NCBI GenBank assembly: GCA_026000755.1
Contig: BNZC01000042.1
Span: 1-6,817 of the forward strand
Length of the DNA stretch: 6,817 bases
Direction of reading: 5' to 3'
From: Clostridia bacterium
GTDB taxonomy: Bacteria; Bacillota; Clostridia; Lachnospirales; Lachnospiraceae
Shown: piece after piece, positions 1 to 5,545 of the stretch
Layout of the letters: every line of letters starts with the position of its first letter
Numbering within the stretch: the stretch's first letter is position 1
Program-made: the position numbers and the translations under genes
The notes under the pieces: generated by a model
Databases searched by the model: none
Told to the model about the DNA's origin: nothing
Seen by the model: only the letters and a program-made list of their open reading frames with translations

Positions 1-29
1 TCCCGTAATGCGTCATGCAGTTTCAACAT
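1..29 (-). CDS. 5' end of an unidentified gene, cut by the window edge
   Basis: Only nine full codons are visible, reading MLKLHDALR, so no function can be assigned. The start is well supported. The ATG at 29-27 follows a purine-rich GGGGAGGAGGG stretch at positions 41-31, whose first GGAGG lies six bases from the ATG. The gene begins 35 bases after the stop codon of the AI-2E-family gene on the same strand. I see no convincing terminator or promoter between them, so it is probably the next gene of the same transcript. The frame stays open to the edge. Confidence 0.55.
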
Positions 30-64
30 ATCCCTCCTCCCCAAGTGTTAAGCCGTTTTATAGC

Positions 65-1444
65 TTATGGCTTGTTACTTTCCTTATAACACAGCCGCCC
101 TGTATCCTGCTCCACCTTTATTACCTGTGTATACTCTTTTGTAGCGGTGGGGAGTTTTCGTTTCTTCAATACATATTCCACCAATTTTTTCACCATATAA
201 TAGATGACTGCAAATACGGGAACACCCAGTAACATTCCCGTCACGCCGAACAATCCCCCTGCAACTAAGGTGGAAACGATAATCCAAAACGCACTTAATC
301 CCGTAGCATCTCCCAACACCTTTGGCTTAATGAGATAGCTGTCTGCTTCCCGTAAAACCAATACCACAATGGCAAACTGCAAGCCCTGTAAAGGACTGAC
401 CAATGCAATCAAAAATACGGTGGGTATTCCTCCAAGTAAGAGTCCGAAAAAGGGAATCATATTGGTTACGCCCATTATTACACTGACAAGAGCCGCATAG
501 GGTAAATGGAGAATCCGCACGATAATATAGCATATAATACCCACAATAACAGAATTGACAATCATACCTGTGATGTAGCCGCTCATGATTTCATTGCTCT
601 TGCGCAAGGTTTTCACAAAGACATTGGCGGGTCTTACCGGAAAGATGGCGTAGATTAGTTTCTTGCTCTCTCCGATCAATCGTTCCTTATTGAGTAAAAG
701 GCAAATCGCCAAAATCAGTCCAATTAACAAATCCATCAAAACAATGACAACGGAAAGTACGCCACTTGTCAAAGAAGTGAGGAAAGTTCCGCTCTGAGGC
801 AAAAAGACCTCCTTTGCCCATGTTGTGATATATTCCGTCGCCGTATTGACTGCACTTGCAATGTATTGATACTGCTCATTGTTCACCCGACTGAAATCAT
901 CAAACCACGCTAAAAAAGCAATCCGTTGCTCCGGCAACTGACGCACTAATTTTTCCACACTGGCATAGAGTTGAGGAATGACTTGGACAAACAAGAGGGT
1001 AATCAAAAGTAGCACAAAAACCATGGCAACCACCACACTAATGCCCCTGGCGTAATTCTTTTTCGCCACCGGGTAAAGCTCTGCTGCCCCCTGCCCTTTC
1101 TCTGTTGACACAGACTCTGCTGTGCCTTGTTTTCCTTCTTTACCGGTCGGTTTACTGACTTGCACGTTTTTTTTGCTTTTCCCAAATAAGGGCGAAATCT
1201 TTTTCTCCAAAAAAACCACAATGGGATTGATTAAATAAGCAAAGACCAGTCCAAAAATAATAGGCTGTAAGATCTCTAAAATCCGATGTGTTACGTCCTG
1301 TAATTCCTTATAACGAAAAATCAAAAAAAAGCAGACCATGCAAAAAATAACCACAAGCACGGCCGTCAGCCCTATCGCTAAATAGGGTTTTATATCCCAA
1401 TTTGTCTTTGTGTTAGCCCCTTGGGGGCGATTTTCATTTGGCAA
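65..1444 (-). CDS. AI-2E family (PerM/YdbI-like) membrane transporter
   Basis: A 459-residue polytopic membrane protein of the AI-2E transporter family, whose members are proposed exporters or permeases; some export autoinducer-2 or act in Na+/H+ exchange, but most substrates are unknown. Membrane segments lie near residues 21-43 and 58-78, then 134-156, a group at 222-252, 290-312, 316-349 and 354-365, and a final pair near 385-417. Family landmarks are the Pro/Gly-rich stretch LPYAALVSVIMGVTNMIPFF (314-333) and the C-terminal KPKVLGDATGLSAF segment (373-386) followed by GGLFGVTGMLLGVPVF. Residues 88-133 form a hydrophilic Lys/Gly/Gln/Ser-rich insert between early membrane segments. The start is TTG, with GGGAG at 1455-1451 six bases upstream; the next in-frame Met (residue 36) lies inside a membrane helix. 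The gene lies downstream of corA on the same strand. Family placement is confident; substrate is not. Confidence 0.9.
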   Translation of the reverse strand: MPNENRPQGANTKTNWDIKPYLAIGLTAVLVVIFCMVCFFLIFRYKELQDVTHRILEILQPIIFGLVFAYLINPIVVFLEKKISPLFGKSKKNVQVSKPTGKEGKQGTAESVSTEKGQGAAELYPVAKKNYARGISVVVAMVFVLLLITLLFVQVIPQLYASVEKLVRQLPEQRIAFLAWFDDFSRVNNEQYQYIASAVNTATEYITTWAKEVFLPQSGTFLTSLTSGVLSVVIVLMDLLIGLILAICLLLNKERLIGESKKLIYAIFPVRPANVFVKTLRKSNEIMSGYITGMIVNSVIVGIICYIIVRILHLPYAALVSVIMGVTNMIPFFGLLLGGIPTVFLIALVSPLQGLQFAIVVLVLREADSYLIKPKVLGDATGLSAFWIIVSTLVAGGLFGVTGMLLGVPVFAVIYYMVKKLVEYVLKKRKLPTATKEYTQVIKVEQDTGRLCYKESNKP

Positions 1445-1450
1445 AATGTT

Positions 1451-1455
1451 CTCCC
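1451..1455 (-). promoter_or_regulatory. Ribosome-binding site supporting the TTG start
   Basis: GGGAG on the minus strand lies six bases upstream of the TTG at 1444-1442. This spacing supports TTG initiation, since no ATG or GTG in frame gives a complete first membrane helix. Confidence 0.55.
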
Positions 1456-1467
1456 GTTGTTTTCTTT

Positions 1468-1473
1468 ATTATA
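1468..1473 (-). promoter_or_regulatory. Candidate -10 box for the AI-2E family gene
   Basis: The minus strand reads TATAAT here, about 12 bases upstream of the ribosome-binding site, giving a predicted short leader. The region 17-18 bases upstream (TTATGC or TTTATG) is only a weak -35, so this is a tentative promoter. It would let the gene be transcribed independently of corA. Confidence 0.4.
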
Positions 1474-1514
1474 GTATGCGATTATGTACTGCATAAAAGA
1501 CAGTATTCCTCTCT

Positions 1515-1526
1515 TACTATATAGTA
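1515..1526. repeat. 12-bp perfect palindrome TACTATATAGTA
   Basis: This perfect palindrome lies about 42 bp upstream of the candidate -10 of the AI-2E family gene, in the spacer after corA. It could be a repressor or activator operator, but I cannot name a regulator. A/T-rich palindromes of this length also arise by chance in such spacers. Confidence 0.4.
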
Positions 1527-1582
1527 TTTCCTTTGTATTTGCAAATTAAAATTCCAAGAACATTATTAATTTTTTATAAATT

Positions 1583-1599
1583 TTCACTTGTCAAGTGAA
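1583..1599. repeat. Inverted repeat TTCACTTG-T-CAAGTGAA after corA
   Basis: Eight-base arms flank a single T; as RNA this would be a seven-pair stem with a three-base loop. It lies 58 bases past the corA stop, in the minus-strand direction. The expected U-run after a terminator stem is missing, as the minus strand continues AAAATTTATAAAAAATT. It may be a weak terminator, an mRNA 3'-end stabiliser or an operator. Confidence 0.4.
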
Positions 1600-1656
1600 C
1601 CCAAAATAACAAAAGCAAAAATCCGGTTTTATTTTGACTTCAAGCACAAACCAACT

Positions 1657-2568
1657 TCAAATCCATTTTTTCTTTTTCAGGACCACGTAAATGGCGGTAC
1701 AAACCAACACCATAACGCACACTGCGGCGGGATAGCCCCACTCCCAGTTAAGTTCCGGCATAAACTTAAAATTCATACCGTAAATCCCCGTAATGACCGT
1801 AAGGGGACCGAAAAACAGCGTGATTACAGTCAGCTTATTCACCGTTTCATTCATCTTCATGGCGTTTTTACTGTCATAGACACGCAAAATTTCGGCACAA
1901 AACTCGTTCAAGCTGTCTGCGAAGTCATACAGTTTTTTCAGCCGTGTGTCAACATCACGGAAATAGTGGATTTGCTGCTTGTGCAGCAGCTTATTCTCGT
2001 CCAACAAAATCTCGCCACCGATATAGGAGATGGCACGGAGAACCTTTTTCGCCGTGTAGGAACGTTTCCGCAAATCACCGATTTCGTCCAGTTGCTCCTG
2101 TTCCGGGCTTTGTGCCACCCGCTCCGCAAGCTCTTCCATCTCATCCTCAAGTGCTTCAAGCGTATCGGAAAAGTCCGCTGCAAGCCCGCTTAACACAAGA
2201 TAATACAGGCGGGCAAGGGGATTTTGACCGCTTTGATGCAAACTTAAACTCTCACTTGCTGCGCATAGGATCCCCGCAAGCTTCCTAAGCCTTTCCCCCT
2301 CGTTTTCAGGCAAGACGAGAACCAGATATGCCTTGCTCACAAAGAGGTTGATTTCACGCTGAACAAATACGCCCGCACCTCCCATATGAATAAGACTGAT
2401 AAAATCATAGCCGTCATAGGCGGTGTAACGCACGGTTTCATCCAAATTCAGGCACTCAATCGCCGTGCTTTCGTCCCAGCCAAACCGCTCGGCAAAGCCG
2501 GACACATCGCCTGAATGGCAGATGATAAACTGCCCGCTGTCTGCAAAATCGTATATTTTTATACTCAT
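1657..2568 (-). CDS. corA: CorA family divalent cation (Mg2+) channel/transporter
   Basis: A 303-residue inner-membrane CorA-type protein, a family that forms pentameric channels for Mg2+ and sometimes Co2+ or Ni2+ uptake. The N-terminal two thirds are a soluble, highly charged cytoplasmic domain with long helices (about 125-240, Glu/Leu/Lys-rich). Two C-terminal membrane helices follow at about 245-263 and 279-297. The diagnostic YGMNF motif (263-267) closes the first helix, and FKFMPELNW follows in the periplasmic loop. The Lys-rich tail KKKKWI is typical. A longer reading frame begins 18 codons upstream at 2622, but I chose the ATG at 2568: it sits four bases after AAGGAGGTG, and the extension would run through the promoter and hairpin. 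The exact ion is not readable from sequence. Confidence 0.93.
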   Translation of the reverse strand: MSIKIYDFADSGQFIICHSGDVSGFAERFGWDESTAIECLNLDETVRYTAYDGYDFISLIHMGGAGVFVQREINLFVSKAYLVLVLPENEGERLRKLAGILCAASESLSLHQSGQNPLARLYYLVLSGLAADFSDTLEALEDEMEELAERVAQSPEQEQLDEIGDLRKRSYTAKKVLRAISYIGGEILLDENKLLHKQQIHYFRDVDTRLKKLYDFADSLNEFCAEILRVYDSKNAMKMNETVNKLTVITLFFGPLTVITGIYGMNFKFMPELNWEWGYPAAVCVMVLVCTAIYVVLKKKKWI

Positions 2569-2570
2569 TA

Positions 2571-2580
2571 CGCACCTCCT
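2571..2580 (-). promoter_or_regulatory. Ribosome-binding site of corA
   Basis: The minus strand reads AGGAGGTGCG immediately before TAATG, a near-perfect anti-16S match. It decides the corA start at 2568 over the longer frame from 2622. Confidence 0.8.
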
Positions 2581-2589
2581 TGGCCAGAT

Positions 2590-2610
2590 TCGCAAGTCAA
2601 AGACTTGCGA
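2590..2610. repeat. Perfect 9-bp inverted repeat in the corA leader
   Basis: TCGCAAGTC and GACTTGCGA flank a three-base AAA centre. The hairpin begins within a few bases of the predicted corA transcript start and ends about nine bases before the ribosome-binding site. It could be an operator overlapping +1, or a 5'-terminal RNA stem that stabilises the message or modulates translation. No U-run follows it on the minus strand, so it is not a leader terminator. Confidence 0.7.
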
Positions 2611-2622
2611 GTTATTACACAC

Positions 2623-2651
2623 ATTCTACCACATTTGACCCTGTTGTTCAA
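2623..2651 (-). promoter_or_regulatory. Sigma-A-type promoter of corA
   Basis: On the minus strand a -35 TTGAAC (2651-2646) is separated by exactly 17 bases from a -10 TAGAAT (2628-2623). Each hexamer is one or two bases from consensus. The predicted transcript starts near 2616 and gives a leader of about 48 bases, which is too short for an M-box Mg2+ riboswitch. The -35 overlaps the inverted repeat at 2649-2664. Confidence 0.6.
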
Positions 2652-2664
2652 GAAATCTTTCTTG
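2649..2664. repeat. Inverted repeat CAAGAAA-TC-TTTCTTG over the corA -35
   Basis: Seven-base perfect arms with a two-base centre. It overlaps the corA -35 hexamer by three bases, a position expected for an operator, although no binding protein can be named. Confidence 0.45.
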
Positions 2665-2677
2665 CGGCTATCCTGCA

Positions 2678-2693
2678 TATTTTCAAGAAAATA
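2678..2693. repeat. Inverted repeat TATTTTC-AA-GAAAATA
   Basis: Seven-base perfect arms with a two-base centre in the divergent spacer. It has the same arm and spacer length as the repeat at 2649-2664 but a different sequence. The eleven bases GCATATTTTCA at 2675-2685 recur at 2737-2747. Confidence 0.4.
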
Positions 2694-2728
2694 CCCAAAG
2701 CAAATTCCATTGCAGAGTTTACTTTGGG
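2694..2728. repeat. Imperfect 11-bp inverted repeat with 14-base loop
   Basis: CCCAAAGCAAA (2694-2704) pairs with TTTACTTTGGG (2718-2728) with one mismatch, which would be a G.U pair in minus-strand RNA. It lies upstream of both predicted divergent promoters, so it is more likely a DNA site, or the end of an upstream minus transcript, than part of either leader. Confidence 0.4.
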
Positions 2729-2743
2729 CATTTACCGCATATT

Positions 2744-2774
2744 TTCATACACTTCTTCATAAATACTCTATAAT
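2744..2774 (+). promoter_or_regulatory. Candidate promoter of the SpoIID-like/PG-binding gene
   Basis: TATAAT at 2769-2774 is a consensus -10. The best -35 is TTCATA at 2744-2749, 19 bases away, so the -35 is weak. The start of transcription would be near 2781, leaving a leader of about 48 bases to the ATG at 2829. An alternative reading is the octamer CATACACT at 2746-2753, which resembles the -10 of mother-cell sigma-E promoters, but I see no matching -35. Confidence 0.45.
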
Positions 2775-2828
2775 GGAGTTTGCTTAATGTTACTTGATTT
2801 TAACAATAGAAAGGACAGGTATCACAAC

Positions 2829-4658
2829 ATGGGACTTGGGTATTTGAAATTAGAAACCCGCTTGGGGGATTCACTACTTCCAATTGGGGGCGTTACAGTA
2901 CGAATATACGACGAATCGGGAAGGGCAATTTATCAAGGTGTAACAGATGAAAGCGGCAATTTGGGAAAAATCCCCTTGCCTGCTCCGGATAAGGCACTGT
3001 CTTTACAGCCCGGCTATGTGCCTTATTCCACTTATACCTTGGAGTTTTTCCGAGAGGGTTTTGCTCCCCTGCTCATTGACGGCGAGCAAGTTTTTGATGG
3101 CATCACCACCATACAACAAGCCGAGCTTAGCCCGGTGGCTACGACTTCTGATCGAAACAGGGCATTTCCAAACAAGCCCGACGAAACGGAAGAAGTCATT
3201 GATATTCCTCCCAATGCCTTGTTGCAAAATGTCCCTTGGGCGCAGGTTGGACTAACAAATGAGGGTGGGTATCAAAGTCCGGCTGCCCCGGGAAGACCTG
3301 CCGCCTCCCGCATCCTGCCAAATGTTTTGATTCCCGAATACATCACGGTTCATTTGGGTACCCCTACGTCAAACGCCCCCAATGTGCGGGTGCGCTTTAC
3401 CGACTATATTAAAAATACAGCATCCCATGAAATCTATGCCACATGGCCGGATGCCGCCTTAGAAGCCAATATTCAAGCCATTATCAATTTCACCCTAAAC
3501 CGCATTTACACGGAGTGGTATCGGTCAAAAGGTTATAATTTTGATATTACAAATTCCACGAGTGTTGACCAGTTCTATGTGAATGGAGGAAATATATTTG
3601 AAAATATCAGTCAGATTACAGATCGCATTTTTAATCGCTATGTGATTAGAGAGGGTGAAAAAAATCCCTATTTTACTCAATTCTGCAACGGCACCACCTC
3701 TACCTGCCCCGGGCTTTCCCAATGGGGAACGGTAAGTCTTGCCGAGCGAGGTTATGACCCCTTGCAGATTTTACGTTACTATTACCCCAAGGACATTCGT
3801 TACACCACAACGGATAACATCGGCGGTATCACCGAGTCATTTCCCGGTGGAAATCTAAGCCAAGGCGCAAGCAGTACAGCCGTACGTACCATGCAAAATT
3901 ACCTGAATCGCATCCGTGTAAATTACCCTCTCATTCCCCCGATTACAAATCCAAACGGCAGTTATGGGGCGGATACCGCAAATGCGGTCAAAACCTTTCA
4001 AGGCATTTTTGACCTGCCTCAGACGGGAGTTATCGACCGTGACACTTGGTATAAAATTTCCGCCATCTATGTCGGCATTACCAAATTAGCAGAACTAGAC
4101 AGCGAAGGGGAACGGGAAGAGATTACAAACACGCCACCATCTGTTGTCTTAAAAAGCGGCAGTCGAGGACGAGAGGTTCTGTTACTGCAATATATCCTTG
4201 ACTATCTTTCGGATTTTTATCCGAGCATTGAGGCACCCATTCAGGATAATAATTTCGCCGCCACAACCAAGGCGGCGGTCACGGAATTTCAGCAGCTGTT
4301 CGCTCTTACACCGGACGGTATCGTAGGTCCTGCCACCTGGAATAAACTCTATGAGGTCTACCGCTCCCTGCAAGGGGAAGTCGCCCCTCCTAATCCCACA
4401 CCGCCACCATCACCAAGCACTCCCCCACCCTATCCGGAGGTACTGCTTCGCTATGGTTTACGTGGTGACAGCGTGCGGGTATTGCAGGAATACTTAAATC
4501 GGGCGGCGGCGAAAAATCCCGCTCTACCTACATTACTTGTAGACGGGATCTTCGGATCTGCTACGCAAAATGCAGTGATGTCATTTCAGCGGGCGTATGG
4601 ACTAGGTGTAGACGGCATTGTGGGGCCGTTGACTTGGAATCAATTGATGGCAGTGTAA
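2829..4658 (+). CDS. SpoIID/LytB-like protein with three peptidoglycan-binding repeats
   Basis: A 609-residue protein predicted to act on or bind the cell wall or spore cortex. In order: a beta-rich N-terminal domain (about 4-102) with TDESGNLGKIPLPAP and FDGITTIQ, resembling carboxypeptidase-regulatory-like folds; a SpoIID/LytB-like domain (about 165-325); and three PG_binding_1 repeats (about 343-410, 440-511, 539-607). The last two repeats carry DGIVGPATWNKL and DGIVGPLTWNQL, and a Pro-rich linker lies at 520-536. In the SpoIID-like part, NTASHEIYATWP (196-207) places Glu201 where SpoIID has its catalytic Glu, and CPGLSQWG then LAERGYDPLQILRYYYP match the SpoIID end motif, with CPG replacing the usual GHG. 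No signal peptide is seen. The start at 2829 follows AAAGGACAGG at 2810-2819; an earlier ATG at 2787 (14 codons more) has GGAG upstream but lies only about six bases from the predicted transcript start. Enzyme activity is unproven. Confidence 0.85.
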   Translation: MGLGYLKLETRLGDSLLPIGGVTVRIYDESGRAIYQGVTDESGNLGKIPLPAPDKALSLQPGYVPYSTYTLEFFREGFAPLLIDGEQVFDGITTIQQAELSPVATTSDRNRAFPNKPDETEEVIDIPPNALLQNVPWAQVGLTNEGGYQSPAAPGRPAASRILPNVLIPEYITVHLGTPTSNAPNVRVRFTDYIKNTASHEIYATWPDAALEANIQAIINFTLNRIYTEWYRSKGYNFDITNSTSVDQFYVNGGNIFENISQITDRIFNRYVIREGEKNPYFTQFCNGTTSTCPGLSQWGTVSLAERGYDPLQILRYYYPKDIRYTTTDNIGGITESFPGGNLSQGASSTAVRTMQNYLNRIRVNYPLIPPITNPNGSYGADTANAVKTFQGIFDLPQTGVIDRDTWYKISAIYVGITKLAELDSEGEREEITNTPPSVVLKSGSRGREVLLLQYILDYLSDFYPSIEAPIQDNNFAATTKAAVTEFQQLFALTPDGIVGPATWNKLYEVYRSLQGEVAPPNPTPPPSPSTPPPYPEVLLRYGLRGDSVRVLQEYLNRAAAKNPALPTLLVDGIFGSATQNAVMSFQRAYGLGVDGIVGPLTWNQLMAV

Positions 4659-4686
4659 GTAAGTAAAAACGGCTGCCCACACTGCC
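4649..4686. repeat. 8-bp inverted repeat spanning the stop codon
   Basis: GGCAGTGT (4649-4656) pairs with ACACTGCC (4679-4686) across a 22-base loop. It begins inside the last codons of the PG-binding gene. It is followed by TAAAAAAG rather than a U-run, so it is a poor intrinsic terminator; I found no better one before the next promoter. Confidence 0.3.
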
Positions 4687-4729
4687 TAAAAAAGCTCCCT
4701 CGCTGAAAGCATTTCGGGCAACCCCCTCC

Positions 4730-4758
4730 TTGACATTTCTTCCTACCCGCATTATAAT
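4730..4758 (+). promoter_or_regulatory. Consensus sigma-A promoter of the two-component operon
   Basis: TTGACA at 4730-4735 and TATAAT at 4753-4758 are both perfect consensus hexamers separated by exactly 17 bases. Transcription should begin near 4765, 25 bases before the response regulator start. This predicts strong constitutive transcription unless a repressor acts here; no obvious operator palindrome overlaps it. Confidence 0.85.
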
Positions 4759-4771
4759 GAAATTACGGAAC

Positions 4772-4777
4772 AGGAGG
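4772..4777 (+). promoter_or_regulatory. Ribosome-binding site of the response regulator
   Basis: AGGAGG lies 12 bases before the ATG at 4790, somewhat long. A nearer out-of-frame ATG at 4780 is only two bases away, too close for efficient use, and opens just a 12-codon frame. The start at 4790 preserves the canonical receiver N-terminus. Confidence 0.6.
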
Positions 4778-4789
4778 CAATGAGAAACT

Positions 4790-5443
4790 ATGGCGAAGAT
4801 ACTGATAGTAGAAGATGAACTTGCAATTGCAGATCTGATTGCTTTGCACATGAAGATTGCAGGACATACTTCACATTTGATTTCGAATGGCGATGAGGTG
4901 TTGCCTTATCTAAAGGAACATACTCCCGACATCATTATACTGGACGTTATGCTTCCGGGACGGGATGGATTTTCCCTCATATCGGAAATAAAAAACATTC
5001 CCGTTATATTTTTAACGGCTAAGGATCGTTTGGAGGATAAAGTTGCGGGACTGAAATTGGGGGCTGATGATTACATTGTGAAACCCTTTGAAGCCATTGA
5101 ATTGATGGCACGCATCGAGGCGGTACTTCGGCGATGTGACAAGACGGAAGAGGTTTTTAAGCTGGGGAATGTGGAAGTGAACATTGGGGAACACAAAGTT
5201 TTGATGAATGGCGTAGAGGTTGAGCTTGCCTCCAGGGAATTTGATTTGCTGAAAATGCTGATTGAAAACAAGAATCTGGCTTTAACTCGTGATAAATTAC
5301 TGGAAGTCGTTTGGGGTATGGATTATTTCGGCGAAACCAGAACCGTTGATGTCCACATACAAAAGTTGCGTAAAAAACTGGGTTTTGATGATTATATTAA
5401 AACCGTATATAAATACGGCTATCGTTTGGAAGTGCCACAATGA
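4790..5443 (+). CDS. OmpR/PhoB-family DNA-binding response regulator
   Basis: A complete 217-residue cytoplasmic response regulator that should be phosphorylated by the kinase encoded just downstream and then bind DNA to control transcription. The receiver domain (about 3-114) has the acidic pair Glu8-Asp9, phospho-acceptor Asp52 in IIILDVMLPGRDG, the switch Thr76 in VIFLTAKD, and Lys98-Pro99 in DDYIVKPF. The C-terminal winged helix (about 122-215) has ELASREFDLLKML, the recognition-helix region ETRTVDVHIQKLRKKL (182-197), and the wing VYKYGYRL (206-213). Length and residues are canonical, so phosphotransfer should be intact. Its TGA overlaps the start of a 30-codon small ORF by ATGA. The genes it controls cannot be read from this window. 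Confidence 0.95.
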   Translation: MAKILIVEDELAIADLIALHMKIAGHTSHLISNGDEVLPYLKEHTPDIIILDVMLPGRDGFSLISEIKNIPVIFLTAKDRLEDKVAGLKLGADDYIVKPFEAIELMARIEAVLRRCDKTEEVFKLGNVEVNIGEHKVLMNGVEVELASREFDLLKMLIENKNLALTRDKLLEVVWGMDYFGETRTVDVHIQKLRKKLGFDDYIKTVYKYGYRLEVPQ

Positions 5444-5532
5444 AAATAAGGAAGAAAAAGAGAATAAGCTTTCGATATTTTCATTTTTCTAAAACAAGCA
5501 AAACACAGATCGGAGGAATTTTACTGCGATGA
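5440..5532 (+). CDS. Basic 30-residue small ORF between regulator and kinase
   Basis: An open frame of 30 codons begins at an ATG sharing ATGA with the response regulator stop and ends at a TGA sharing ATGA with the histidine kinase start. A moderate ribosome-binding site, GGAAG at 5428-5432, lies seven bases upstream. The peptide is very basic, starts MKIRKKKRISFRYF and ends QIGGILLR. Its codons 5-14 resemble kinase codons 2-11 (KKKRIGFRFW), with seven of ten residues identical. Its Gly25-Gly26 codons are the kinase ribosome-binding site GGAGGA. It may be a translated coupling peptide or a relic of a duplicated kinase 5' end. No known family was recognised; translation is unproven. Confidence 0.4.
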   Translation: MKIRKKKRISFRYFHFSKTSKTQIGGILLR

Positions 5533-5545
5533 AGAAAAAGAGAAT
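5451..5545 (+). repeat. 15-bp direct repeat, 80 bp apart, at the regulator-kinase junction
   Basis: GAAGAAAAAGAGAAT occurs exactly at 5451-5465 and again at 5531-5545, the second copy lying over the kinase start. Similarity continues beyond it: by my count 24 of 30 bases match between 5451-5480 and 5531-5560. The two copies lie in the same codon phase relative to their own frames (both encode KKKRI) although those frames differ. Confidence 0.85.
5512..5516 (+). promoter_or_regulatory. Ribosome-binding site of the histidine kinase
   Basis: GGAGG lies 12 bases before the ATG at 5529, inside the small ORF. The same 12-base spacing is used for the response regulator. The ATGA overlap means that ribosomes finishing the small ORF could also restart here. 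Confidence 0.6.

Noticed and set aside
8..232. A 74-codon plus-strand open frame at the left edge
   Set aside because: It is antisense to the end of the AI-2E family gene and the next gene start, with no recognisable protein features.
1588..2193. A 201-codon plus-strand open frame
   Set aside because: It lies antisense to corA, has no ribosome-binding site, and its product resembles no domain; the opposite strand has a clear GMN-motif CorA.
2569..2620. An M-box type Mg2+ riboswitch before corA
   Set aside because: The predicted leader is about 48 bases with a single short hairpin, too small for that structure.
2569..2622. An 18-codon N-terminal extension of CorA
   Set aside because: It would run through the promoter -10 edge, hairpin and ribosome-binding site, and the ATG at 2568 has a near-perfect ribosome-binding site.
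4659..4729. An intrinsic terminator after the PG-binding gene
   Set aside because: Short inverted repeats are present (4649-4686, and TGCCC at 4674-4678 with GGGCA at 4716-4720), but none is followed by a U-run, so I could not call one.
4780..4818. A 12-codon ORF overlapping the response regulator start
   Set aside because: Its ATG is only two bases from the AGGAGG, and it is out of frame with no sign of coding constraint beyond that of the regulator.
5403..5418. A 6-bp inverted repeat CCGTAT-ATAA-ATACGG near the end of the response regulator
   Set aside because: It lies within codons for the conserved winged-helix wing (TVYKYGY), so the sequence is explained by coding constraint.
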